Shown here piece by piece: positions 34,577-46,010 of a stretch of DNA of 64,000 bases (the first letter of the stretch is position 1; each line of letters begins with the position of its first letter). The position numbers and the translations under genes were made by a program. Source of the DNA: Medicago truncatula (lineage: Eukaryota > Streptophyta > Magnoliopsida > Fabales > Fabaceae); NCBI RefSeq assembly GCF_003473485.1, contig NC_053042.1, forward strand, positions 47,889,762 to 47,953,761, given 5' to 3'. The notes under the pieces were generated by a model. The model had not been told where the DNA came from and did not search any database. It saw only the letters and a program-made list of their open reading frames with translations.

Positions 34577-37500
34577 TTATGGATTAGATGAGGGTGAGAA
34601 CGTCAAAAGCTTCATTTTGTCTTCGTTATCGACTTCAGTACCTTTTGCTTGGCTGGGTGCCCTTTGAGGAGTACAAGCAACATTTTTAATAATTGACGAG
34701 TAAAGATCAAACTCCGCCTTGAGTTTTAGGCAGGAAGCCTGTATCCACTTCTCTGCTACTGTCGTAGATACACTATCTTGGGTATCCTTCTCGTGTTCTT
34801 CAATGGCAGGCCGTATTTCATTGTATAAAGAATCAAGGGCTTCCCTAGCGTCATCTTTTCTTTTCTGCATGGAAAATCTTTAAATGAGATGAACATAAAA
34901 CCAGAGAATATAAATAACAATCACATGCTGCACATAATGAAACGACAATGAAGCATTTACGAATAAAGCAACAATGACCATGATTCATGACAGTTCTCAT
35001 TCAAGCTATGCCTGAAAATTCAATTATTTTGACGATGAAGTTCAAATTGATGTTCTGTTAGTTGTGACAGATGATGTGTGCATTTGGCAGAAATTATAAC
35101 AGATCTATGTTCTTACAATTATAACAAGGGTCTTCCAGATCGTACTATGAAATTACGACTAAATTATTAAAATGATCATCTTTGGAACTAAAAAGTTAAA
35201 ATACCAAGGTAACTAAGTTTTAGTCCACTAATAACATAATTGAAAGCTAGATGATGATATTCAGTAATTGGCACTTAAGAGAAATGCATAAGAAACGTCA
35301 TACCTCATAATCTAAAATCTCCTCCTGTGCTTCCTTTGATGCTAAAAGGCCAGCTGCATACTTTGCATCAATTTTCTTCTGTATGCGATTTTTAAGCTTT
35401 GCCCCCTTTGATCTTTTGGTAGAGATGGACTTTCCTCCTGCAGTGTTACTTCGAATGCGCGATATCATTGCATTTTTTTGGGGAAGATCCTGTTTGGTAT
35501 CTTGGGAGTACAACCTCATGTCCTCGCTTTCTATTTCAGTTTTCATTTTCTGAATACCTAATCCATTGATCCCAATTGAATTCAGTGGTTGAATATTTAA
35601 AACAGTGGACTCCGATGGTTCTTCAACTTTCAGTATAATAGCCATGGATTGTTCACTCTGTCCACCAACATTTGACGTGAGTTCATCCTCCGCAGAGTCA
35701 TATAAAGGAATTTTCTCAATTGAGTATCTGTAGTCAACAGCATAAACCAAAACTTATAAACCAGGATATGACAAGAAATATGAAATGAAGTAATCATGCA
35801 AAAAAGACAGTAAAATAAGAATAAAACTTTTATATTGCTGAAGTTATATGGTTTTGGATAAAGAGGAAGGAATAGATTGAATAAAAGACTTTGAATTGCT
35901 TTCAGGTTTGATATATGATCTGGTACAAAAAAGACTAAGCACAAAAGTGGGGGCAGATTCAATCAAGCACAAGTTCCTGTGCTAGGATCTCATCATTATG
36001 AGGTCTAGGAGTGGGGAAGGATTGACATATACATAGATATCCAGTCAGTAAAAGATAAAACGAAAGCAGCCTTTTAGAGATGAATACAGCACAGAAAAGA
36101 GTAAATTATAAATTACCTGTCATCATCATCTTCCCATAGATAAGTATCCTCCTGCTCCGATTATTCCAAACATGAGGAAGAAGAGTAGATGATTAAAACC
36201 AATAATAATCAATGAAAAAGAGAAGGAAATGAAGCTATTTCAATTGTTACAACTGCTAGATCTTTTTCATAAAAAAACATCATTTGAGCATACATTCCAC
36301 ACTATATCAAAACATACATAATCAAATCAAATAGAAGAGCCTGCCTCATTATTTATTAACATTGAATTTTCAATTTACAGTACTGTTTAACTTCAACCGT
36401 AGTATATCAAAACAATGAAAAACACCTAGCCATCACCTTCCAAGCTATTAGTGGGTCTTAAAAACTCATGGTCTACAACAGTCAACATCATGCCCATGCA
36501 TTTAAAAGGCTTAACTAATAAAAAAATTGCAATGAATTTGCTTTCAAGCGTTTTAACATTTATAAGATACTAGTAATATTAATTAAAACTCACTTGAAAA
36601 CCACGAGATTTTGCACCAAGGAATTCAGAACATTTGAGCGCACCACAGAGGCAGCGAACCTTTGCACCTCCAAACCATTCAAAATTATAGTCATATGCCA
36701 GTTCAGTTCCAATAGGAATATTTTCCAGTGCAAATATTCCAACTCTTATTTCCCCCATGACATTCCATTTTCTTGTCTCACAGTTTGGTTGACTGCAAAC
36801 ATAAAAGCATTCAGTTGATGTCAAACCTTGGGCAGTGGGAAATAGGAGGATAACAAAACAGGTCTACAATACTTGCATATTAGCAGGTCCAATTAATTTA
36901 ATATTAGGATTTTTGTTTGAAGTGGTTTACCAGGAATGGTTTATAAATCTTGCAAGGCTTCCTTTTCTAGTTGCATCGATAGATTCAGACGCATTAAGAG
37001 AAATGATAAATGCATCCTTAAGACCTGCAAAAGCAAACATAAGTTTTACAAAAACATAAAGCTAAATACTAGTCAGATAGAAACATTGATTTTATTGATG
37101 TTTGACCTTGAATTTCATAAGTATGGGATCTGCGCTTGGCTTCTTTGCATGATATTACTTCTCCACAGTATTCAATGACAAACTGTCCTGCCTGTATGAA
37201 ATAAACAAACAAATAAATAAATGAGAGCATGGCACTGCTGAAATAAAAGAAAAATAACCATATTAAGGCCTAAATTTCCCCATTATATGATTACCTTAAT
37301 TTCCTCATCAGCCAAAAGACCCCACCCTCGGCCTTCAGTTTTAAACAACTTTGTTTTTGCATATTCACACTTCTGAAATTTCTGCAAGCATGAGACATGG
37401 GACATGAATATATTTCATCTAGAGAAGAGAGAAAGAAAACGAGAATATTTCTTTAGGTAAAAGCTATTGAATTCATCTTCCGATTGCAATGATATCTATA

Positions 37501-40341
37501 GCCGCACTACTTAGAAGAAAAGTTGTACAGAGTAACCAATTATAACTACAGACTGCTATTAGCTAACTAGTTCGTTCATAATTGAATGCCAGTTATGCAA
37601 GTTAAGTTAACTGACTAGAAGCATCTAAAACCTTTCTTGATATCAGAATATATCATATATGAATTGGCGTAAGCTTCAATGCATCATCTGAAGTAAAGTT
37701 TAAGTAGGTCAAAGATTAAAAAAAGTATGCAATGAAAATAGGATATGAAAAAATTCAAGACAAGCAAACTTGACTGCTACTAAGAAACTTGTAGAACAAA
37801 ATAACCAGGGAAAGCAGAATACAAATACGCAACAAATTATCCTCTAAAAAAAAATATGCAACAAATTATGACAAGTGCCTCCAGAGACACAGGTTAAAGC
37901 AAATAGTAATAACTAATAACTTCTCTTGACCAACTTTTCAACTACCTGCAGGATGGTTATAGTGCGAAAGACTAACAAATATCATCACAAACAGACCCAA
38001 ACACGAACTCACCTGATTTTTACAATGGATGTCACAAGGGCAAAATCCAGGGGTGCATTCAGTGCTGGTTAATACATTTAGACACCCATCTCCACAGGCA
38101 CTGTCAGGATCATCTTCATCATACCTGCATTCACATATAGCAATATCCTCCTCCTTCTGCTTCTTATGCCTGCACAGAGATAAAGAGAAGTGCAAATGTA
38201 TTAATATAACATTAAGATTTCTCAAGAATGCTGATTCAGTAGTCGGTCAATTTTCCATTCCTCTGTCCTGGTCCTTGTACCATAGCCCTTGAATTGGTGG
38301 AATTGGTGGTGAGGGATCTAAATTCCAATGGGCTGGTATTCCATTGTTTGGATTTAAATAGGATATAATACAATTCGATTGGATAGACTCCATTATACTC
38401 CACACTCCACCTTTCCTACCCTCCAAATCAAAGGGTACAAGGTTGGAGTTAAATTTTTAATTGATTAAGTTAGAAAACTATATTTCCATATACAATATAA
38501 TGTTCTGCTACTGCATGATGATGTTACCAAATTCCTCTTCTGTATTATGAAGCAGGAAGGCACTGGATAACTTATGACAGCGGGAGATTTTATGAGTTCG
38601 TCAACAGAATGGAATTGGAAGTGAAGTGGTTAGTGCGATATTTGATTTCAGGGCATCAGCAATGAACCGCCTTCTATCCCACTGACTAAAAACTATCCCA
38701 CAAGGCCAGAAGTCGGATGAAATTTCTAGAGAGTTTACTCTTTTCGGCTAATAGCAATAAGGATATTAAAGAAAGCTAAGCACTAAATCAATTGAAAGCT
38801 AAAAAACAAAAGATTCAGCACTAAAACAATTTAGTAGAACTAAAACAAAGGGGTTTTTCACTAAAGATCCAGCATAAGTGGGGGGAAATGCATAGCCCAT
38901 AAGAATGATGGTTTTTACTTTGTAAAGCTATCCTGACGGTCTTCGCAAGAGTATGCATACTGCTATCACAGTTCAAGCTATTCATCTAAATTTACATTAA
39001 AGATGAAAGAGAGGCAGAAGCAGAGTGATGATTTTATTTCTTATGTAGTAGCCTATCTAACAAATACAAGCACTGCGCAGGATTAATTTGGCGAAGTACA
39101 CAAGCAAAAAATGTTCAAAATATTTTGGTTGCGAGGCAGAAGGGCTAAATCTGAAGCTAGTGAAGAAAGAATAAAGGTTTTATAATCAGAAAAAGATAAG
39201 AGAATTGGTATGAACATGACACATCAAAACATTTTAAACAAAATCAAAATATCCACTAGCTGGGAGATTAATTCAATATGGAAAAGTTTCGGGATGAAAA
39301 AAATTGATATATCCGCCGGCTGGTAGAGTTGGTATATGTGGTCGCCCAGTATGACATAGGTCAAAATATCTATTAGCTACGCGATTCTTACCGGAAGTTA
39401 CATTTAAGAATATATCCATTAAAGGAAGATTGGCCAATGGGGATCTTTACCTAACGATGCGGAGCAAATTCGGCATTTCTTGCTAGTTCTTCTCCCAATC
39501 TCGGACTCGACCTTTTAGCCGATTCGCACCTTTACTCTCTGTCTCAATCAATTCGGTCAGATCAATAGAGAAGTCAGGCACTCGATTGACTTAAAGGAAG
39601 ATTCCGCCCGTAAATTGATTGATCAATGTTACCGGGAAGCAGCAACAGAGACAGATTGAGTGCTAAAGCTTCTTAACAATTAAACTTATGTTAATTGAGA
39701 AGAGAACCTACAAGGGCCGGCCCAAGGGTAAATCCACTAAAGCCCTTGTTTTCGGCCCACCAACAAAAATTTATCTGTCTTCAGTTTTATAAAGAAAAAA
39801 AAGGCATCATATGCGGATAAAAAAGTCCCGTGTTATAAAATTTGATTTAAGCCTCACCGAATATTGAAAATTATTGGGCCGGCCCTGGAACCTACCATAA
39901 GAGAGAAACTAATCCAAACAAAGCCTAATTGAATACAGAAAAGTCCAAGATAGAGCAACATCAAACTATCCTATAACCTAAATAACTCATAACAGTAATG
40001 CACCTGATAGTTAACTTAGCAAACCAGTAATTAACATAACCAGTTAGTAATGCTACCGAGTGATAATATTTTTAACAAAGTTTAGAATCAAATTATATAT
40101 TCCATCATAAGCATAAGATAGCAAATTAAATTGAATGACCTAAATAAATTATAAGAAAATGAATACTAACCTTCGCATAAAAAAATCATTTTGATTGATA
40201 TGAATGTATTGAGGCAAATCTTCAGCAGCATGAGGATCCTTCAAAATAATAATAATAATAATAATAATGTACTTGTTATTACTTAGAGTCAAACATGAAG
40301 GAAACAAAAATTGTAAGAAAGAGGGAAAAGAAAATTACCAT
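34577..40341 (-). CDS. ASHH1: SET-domain histone-lysine methyltransferase, ASHH1/SDG26 type
   Basis: Ten coding exons, minus strand: 40339-40341, 40171-40238, 38013-38169, 37295-37381, 37107-37191, 36931-37024, 36594-36792, 36117-36151, 35304-35727 and 34577-34864, joining in phase into 479 residues (Arabidopsis ASHH1 is about 490). The start codon is the whole of the first coding exon (ATG|GTAATT); it then reads MDPHAAEDLPQYIHINQNDF. An AWS zinc region (Cys-rich, C36-C73) precedes the SET domain with GRGWGLLADEEIKAGQF, FINHSC (160-165) and ELAYDYNFEW (Tyr198/Tyr200), then post-SET C212, C214, C219. The tail is acidic then basic and probably disordered. Family members methylate H3K36/H3K4 in transcribed chromatin; Arabidopsis SDG26 promotes flowering. 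Intron 2 (about 2 kb) holds an hAT MITE. Confidence 0.93.
39280..39700. other. GC-balanced, organelle-like segment in ASHH1 intron 2
   Basis: Base composition here is close to balanced, against strongly AT-rich intron around it. Wording such as CCGCCGGCTGGTAGAGTTGG and TTTTAGCCGATTCGCACC feels like plant mitochondrial intergenic DNA. No gene was recognised, so a nuclear insertion of organelle DNA is only a suggestion. Confidence 0.25.
39712..39887. mobile_element. hAT MITE, 176 bp, in ASHH1 intron 2
   Basis: Ends AAGGGCCGGCCCAA and (reverse complement) CAGGGCCGGCCCAA form the inverted repeat, and a perfect 8-bp duplication GAACCTAC flanks the copy (39704-39711, 39888-39895). The CAGGG terminus and 8-bp duplication are textbook hAT. 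The low decay suggests a fairly young insertion. Confidence 0.9.
40246..40269. repeat. (AAT)n microsatellite
   Basis: About eight uninterrupted AAT/ATA units lie in ASHH1 intron 1, directly before the intron acceptor used for coding exon 2 (minus strand). Length changes here would alter the acceptor context. Confidence 0.9.
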
Positions 40342-40899
40342 ATGAATAACCTGAGAAGAAAAGTTGGCAATAAGAGGAATGGGAAAATGGAAACGAAGGG
40401 AACGTTGCAGAAGAGAGAAAAGGGTTGGGGGTGTGAAATAATGAATTATGATCGAAGAAATTTCAAAGGGGAATTTGATTTCTGGTAGAAACTAAACTCT
40501 TCTTGCGTTGCGTTCCAACTGTAGTGGTAGCGGTGCTTTCCTCACTTCCCTTTTTCACCAACAAATTTTGTGTTGGTGTGTATCTTGAGTGTATATATAA
40601 AAATCAACTGGTCTTGCTAACCATTGCGCTTAAGGGTTAATAAGTTAAAAGTAACATGTTTGCATTGGTTTTAATAATATTTTAATTTTTAAAAAGTTAA
40701 ATTTATCATTTTTCACTATTCTCTAATACTGTATTTTTATTTTTATCCTTTTATATAATGCCCCAAGGATAATAGTTAGCATTCTCCAAATCAATATCAT
40801 GATCTTTATTGGATATCAAATATTGTATAAATGTTTAGTTGAAGAAAATGTTACGTTACAATCTCCAATATGGTCTTTAAATTTTTTTTGTTGGTTGGA

Positions 40900-40986
40900 G
40901 TTTTAATTTTTTTTGAATAGTTGAAATTTAAACTCCGAACCTTATATATATTACGTATTATTCATACCAATTGAGCTAAGTTTACG
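40900..40986 (-). mobile_element. tRNA-type SINE with A-tail
   Basis: Minus strand: ACTTAGCTCAATTGGTATG (strong box A), then GGTTCGGAGTTTAAATTTC (box B), then an A run. About 85 bp; compact like the copy at 12524-12622. Confidence 0.6.
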
Positions 40987-41172
40987 AATACAGTATTTAA
41001 AATATATAAAATAGTATACTGCAGAGTAAATGAAAATGTATCATGCTAGTCTCTTCATCTTAATAGTGAAGCATATTGAAATTTGTGATAGTCTCTAACA
41101 TCTTAATAGCATAGAATAAAGTGATATATTTCTTATACTTTAAAAATTATTTATTATTTGTATACATTTAAG

Positions 41173-41972
41173 CATAGTGGTCAATAGCGGCCGTGCGTAA
41201 TGTAGCGGCCGCTATACATTTAGTTGAAATTTTTTAAATTGACACTATTTTAAAAATATTTTGTATGGTTTCCGAATTTTTAAATTTATTTTATGGTATT
41301 TTAGAGATTATTAAAATCAAATTGACTTTGTTGTAAGGTTTCTCTATTCTTTTATTTTTCTTCCTCTGTTTTATGGTTTATCTTGTTTTATGATTTTTTA
41401 TTTGTTCCTCTGTCTTTTAATTTTTGGCATTTTAATTTACTAATGTCTCATGAGATTTGAGTGTTATAATTAATTTTATATTAAATATAAGTTTTTTTTT
41501 AGAAATATGTAAGTTTGTTTATTCTTTATAACATTATTCATGTAATTTGTTCAAAAAATAATCAAACATCGATGACAACTATATGCCAACACGCTATCCC
41601 ACTTTTGAGATCGGCCTCTACGCACCGCTATCCGAGATTGACTACTATGTTGAATTTTGATTAAGACCTTCGATACTATGTTGGAGACTATAAAGCTTTC
41701 ATAATATTTTGGTGTTTTGTATGATTTATAAAAGATTCATGAGTAAAAACTTTCATAAGATTTGGGTGTTTTGTATGATTCATGAATGTTTCATGAGATT
41801 TGAATGTTATATTTAATTTTATATTAGATATATGTTTGTTTATAATTTATAGTATTATTTATGTAATTTGTCAAAGATGTTATCAAATAATGGTCATAGC
41901 GCTATGCGCTATCCCGCTATAGCATTTTTGGAGTCGGCCGCTACGCACCGCAATCCGCAATTGACTACTATG
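41173..41972. mobile_element. Non-autonomous hAT element, 800 bp, with duplicated end
   Basis: Ends CATAGTGGTCAATAGCGG and (reverse complement) CATAGTAGTCAATTGCGG are inverted, and a perfect 8-bp duplication CATTTAAG flanks it (41165-41172, 41973-41980). Sub-terminal GCGGCCGCTA and CGCTATCCC words are typical of this family. The right-end region occurs twice in tandem (41445-41649 and 41788-41972), each ending GATTGACTACTATG or ATTGACTACTATG. No transposase is present. Confidence 0.88.
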
Positions 41973-41980
41973 CATTTAAG

Positions 41981-43113
41981 TAACTAAGTTGAAGCGAGAT
42001 TGATACTTTGTGTGAGTTTATGGTTTATTCGATCATAATGAGTATTTTCCTCTTTTATTCGACAATTTATATATTAAACTACACTTGTAATTTTAAATTA
42101 TAAACGCATTCATCGGTCGCAAGTTTTTTTCTTTCTATAAACATCATCAAGTTTTTTTTTTCTCTAGAAGAAGAGTTCACTCATTTCGTTGGCAATTGTC
42201 TGAGCGATACAAGGAGAAACATAAATTACAAATAGTGGCAACTATATATGAATGTCCCTACTAACAAATGAGAAATCGTATTGACTTGTCGACTAATAAA
42301 CTCGATTTTGATTGAAGGATAATTTTACAATTATTGATTGATGATGTCGCCTAACTCTAATATATTTGAGGAAGGGGAAGAATATTGTATATATACCACC
42401 TACTTAGAGTCAATTTCAAAAACAACTTGATCCACTGAAAGACTCCTAACCCAGTTTAATGCAGAAAGGAAACCAAGTTTCACCAACTTGGGCAAGAAGC
42501 GCGATTGGAATTAGGGGTGACTGTTATAAGCTTATTTTTTTAGGCTTCAGCATGACCTTTTAAAAGTTTGTTATGGTCTACTAACTTGTTTAAAAATCTA
42601 TTTTATATGAATATCTTTAAAAACAAAAATCCGATCTCATCCCATCCAATTAATACGGTTTTAGTTAGATCGAAATTTGGATATCCAAAATACAAATGAA
42701 TTTTTTTTATTAATATTACACAAACACATTAAAATCATAGATTTGATAAAAAAAAATACAATATAAAATATATTTGAAATTAATATTATGAAATGAAAAT
42801 GATCGATTATGTTTGAAACATATTATGTGGTAAAAATTCCCTAAAAAGTATTATGCGGTAAAAATATAGATTAAATTAAACTAATATGTATTGTTTTTTA
42901 CTATTAAACAATAAATTAATGTAATATATTATCATAATAAAAAAAAATAAGAATTAAGGCGGTGTATTGGATATTAAGACTATCAAAATTTACAATTTGG
43001 ATTTCAATGGATTTACGTAGATTTTAAAGAATTTGAATTGATTTTATAAATTTATTATTATTTCAAAAGATTTGAAATCATAGATTTTATGGATTATGAC
43101 ACACTCTCTTTCC
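41981..43113. other. Intergenic AT-rich DNA
   Basis: No gene, RNA or bounded element is supported in this stretch. Confidence 0.5.
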
Positions 43114-43122
43114 TATATATAT

Positions 43123-43779
43123 GAGGCATATCACATGAGAATGGGTATCTTATGTGAGAATGATGAGAATAAATTACAGCCGTCAGATTAAAAATAATGG
43201 GTGAGATTAAAACATCACTTAAGTGACTCATGTGCCAAGCATGTGACCAATTCTCTCCCTCTTTTTCATCGTTCATGCACGCGCATTTCATCCTCATAAA
43301 GCTTGAACTTTCTTTCTTCCTTCAAATGGTGATAGGGTTATTATAATTGGTCATATGGTTATTGTCTACTTGCAACAGAACCATCAAAATCGAGATTGTG
43401 GCAGATTGATTGCAGATAAAATAGAAACGCATGACAGATTGCAGATTGAAATTGAAATAGAAAAACAAATTCAATCCCTAAATTCTAAAAAGAAGTCAAA
43501 TTAGAAGAAATTTGATGGAAACTTTCAAAAGGGGATGAAAGATGGTATACGAAGAATCGGTGGAAGATGGAACGGCAAACCCAGAAGAGGGAGAAGAAAA
43601 CCAGTGACACACGAGAATGAAGGAAGCGTGAACGATGGAAAAGAGGGAGAGAATTGGTCACATCCTTGGCACATGAGTCACTTAAGTGATGTTTTAATCT
43701 CACCCATTATTTTTAACCTACGGCTGTAATTTATTCTCATCATTTCACATAAGATACTCATTCTCATGTGGTATGCCCC
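43123..43779. mobile_element. MULE-like element with ~155-bp inverted ends
   Basis: Left end GAGGCATATCACATGAGAAT and right end (reverse complement) GGGGCATACCACATGAGAAT continue as inverted repeats for about 155-180 bp, sharing CACTTAAGTGACTCATGTGCC and AATTCTCTCCCTCTTTT. A 9-bp TATATATAT flanks both sides (43114-43122, 43780-43788). That duplication is low-complexity and so only supporting. The interior of about 300 bp is non-coding. Confidence 0.75.
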
Positions 43780-43789
43780 TATATATATA

Positions 43790-44217
43790 GATAGAGAGAG
43801 AGCGAGGGGGGAGGGGGGAGAGAGCGAGAGAATATACAATCCAATGAAAGACTCTTTAGTCATGATTGAATACCACAGAGTTTTTTTTTTTAAATGACAA
43901 AGAGTCTTTATTGAATATTACAAGACTTTTTTTAAATTGAAAAGAATCTTGATTGATACACTTTTTTTATAAAAAAAAGTCTTATAATCTCAAAAAAATC
44001 CTAATCCAATACTCCCTTAAATCTGCTTATTTGCTTCAATTTTGGAAAAAAAAAATTACCTACAAAGTCGATCGAGCAGTTTATACAAAATGGCATCCAA
44101 AAAATATATTTGATTTTATGAAGATTTCAAAAAATTTGGATAGATTTTCCATTTCATTTTAGATCAATTCAAATTTAAACAACCTTAAAATGTAGGATAC
44201 CACTACACGGTCCTAGT
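43790..44217. other. Simple-sequence and AT-rich spacer
   Basis: A GA/GGGGAG purine-rich tract lies at about 43790-43830, followed by AT-rich DNA with several A and T runs. Nothing else is seen. Confidence 0.6.
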
Positions 44218-44774
44218 TGTTGGGTCACTGGGGGAGCTCGGGGGACCGTCCACATCGAGGCTAGAACAACCGTACAAGCAAGAAAGACACCATACTCTTA
44301 CCCAAAACCTTAAGGCAATGGGTTTATGGGTCCTCTTACTTATAAGATGTTCAACCTTTACTATTTTATCCGATGTGGGACATATAACTCACACTTGCAA
44401 ACCAACACTCCCCCTCAAGTGTGAGTCCATCTATTCATCATGCTCCCCCTTCAAGGGGAAGCTCTTACTTTGCCTGTATCGTCGTTCCTGCACAAGGAGC
44501 CATTGTACCACCGTTGCGGCTTTCTGCGCAACAACCGGCTGCCTCGGTCGCACCCTTCGTCGAACCGGGGCTCTGATACCACTGTTGGGTCAGTGGGGGG
44601 AGCTCGGGGGACCGTCCACATCGAGGCTAGAACAACCGCACAAGCAAGAGATACACCACACTCTTTACCCAAAACCTTAAGGCAATGGGTTTATGGGTCC
44701 TCTTACTTATAAGGTGTTCAACCTTTACTATTTTATCCGATGTGGGACATATAACTCACACTTGCAAACCAACA
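44218..44774 (-). mobile_element. TRIM, whole-looking and young (fossil class)
   Basis: Two nearly identical terminal direct repeats (44218-44408 and 44583-44774, about 191 bp, each TGTTGGGTCA ... ACCAACA) enclose a 174-bp middle. In minus orientation the middle begins with a Met-tRNA primer site (GTGGTATCAGAGCC, next to the right repeat) and ends with the purine tract TTGAGGGGGAG beside the left repeat. Flanking CTAG on both sides is a likely target-site duplication. It looks whole for a non-coding TRIM, and the near-identity of its repeats indicates a recent insertion. Confidence 0.92.
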
Positions 44775-45081
44775 CTAGCAAGCAATGACATTCCCCATTC
44801 CTCGAGTAGACTATTGTATTGTACCAATATGGTAGCATTTGGGTGACAATGTGGTTGGTGACACTGACCAACCACAATATCACATATGACTTTCTTCTCT
44901 CTTTTTGCACAAAGTTTTTTAATTTTTTGTACACTTGTGACATTGTGGTTGACCAATGTCACCAATATAACCAACCACAATGTTATCCAAGCGCTATCCA
45001 TAGCCATACTAGGTTGTACATCATGGAAAGAAGTGTCAATATAGCTTTTCAAAGTGATATGCAAACATATAATATATTTTT

Positions 45082-45642
45082 TTGACTTAATTGCACTTTT
45101 GGTCCTCACATTTTGACCAGCTCACGAAAATGGTTATGCCTCTTTCAAATTGAACAAAATCGTCCATAAACTATCATGTTTTTTTTGCAGTTTTAGTCAT
45201 ACCTCCTGTTTTCAAATCCAGAAACGCACAAAATAGCAGTTTTAGTCGTACCACCTATGCACAACCATGAAATAAGCAAGGAATAAAACATATGGCTAAA
45301 AGGAATCTCCTTTATTCAGCACACTAACAAAACAAAACTAATTTCTAAGACCCTAATTTCAGGTAACATGTCTTAGAAATTAGGGTTTTTTGGTTGGTGT
45401 GCTGAATAAAGTAGATTCATTTTACCCACATGCTTTATTCCTTGTTTATTTCATGGTTGAACATAGGTGGTACGACTAAAACTAACTGCCATTTCTATGT
45501 GTTTCTGGAGTTGAAAATAGGGGGTAGGACTAAAACTGCAAAAAACATGATAGTTAGGTGACGATTTTATTCGATTTAAAAGAGACATGACCATTTTCAT
45601 GAGCTGGTCAAAATACAAGGACTAAAAATGCAATTAAACCTT
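45082..45642. mobile_element. 560-bp fold-back element (long hairpin)
   Basis: Two arms of about 260 bp pair almost throughout. Outer words are TTAATTGCACTTTTGGTCCT against AGGACTAAAAATGCAATTAA. Further in, GACCAGCTCACGAAAATGG pairs with its inverse, and the centre has AATTTCTAAGACCCTAATTT facing TCTTAGAAATTAGGG. Non-coding. A transcript across it would form a long double strand. Confidence 0.85.
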
Positions 45643-45889
45643 TTTTATTTTTTATTTTTTTTATGGAGTAGGCAAATACAATTATTTAACATAATTTTCT
45701 TATCCGTTTTTATAATAGGTTCCCATATCAACCGTCAACACCACCACTATTATCAGACTTATTAAGTTTTTTGGTTTTGAAGGAATCAGACTTATTAAGT
45801 TAACAAGGACGTCACAATTTTTAAATAAATTTATATAAAGCAATGGTATTTAACTTTGATATATTGTTATATCAGCTATTGTTTTATTT

Positions 45890-46010
45890 TTTATTTTTTA
45901 TAAGAAACTAAATTAATCTAGTTCAAATTGGCACAAGAGAGAATAAAACCTAAGTTCTTGAGTACACTCTCATGTTCCAAACTAACATCACTAGGTCAAT
46001 CCAAGTGGGT
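45890..46010 (-). mobile_element. tRNA-type SINE-like element
   Basis: Minus strand: TGGATTGACCTAGTGATGTT (box A-like), then ACTTAGGTTTTATTCTC (box B-like), then an A-rich tail. The middle, GAGAGTGTACTCAAGAA, matches the plus-strand copy at 24550-24661. Confidence 0.5.

Noticed and set aside
44318-44680. Overlapping ORFs on both strands
   Set aside because: They lie wholly within the TRIM, whose sequence is non-coding. The frames result from its higher GC content.
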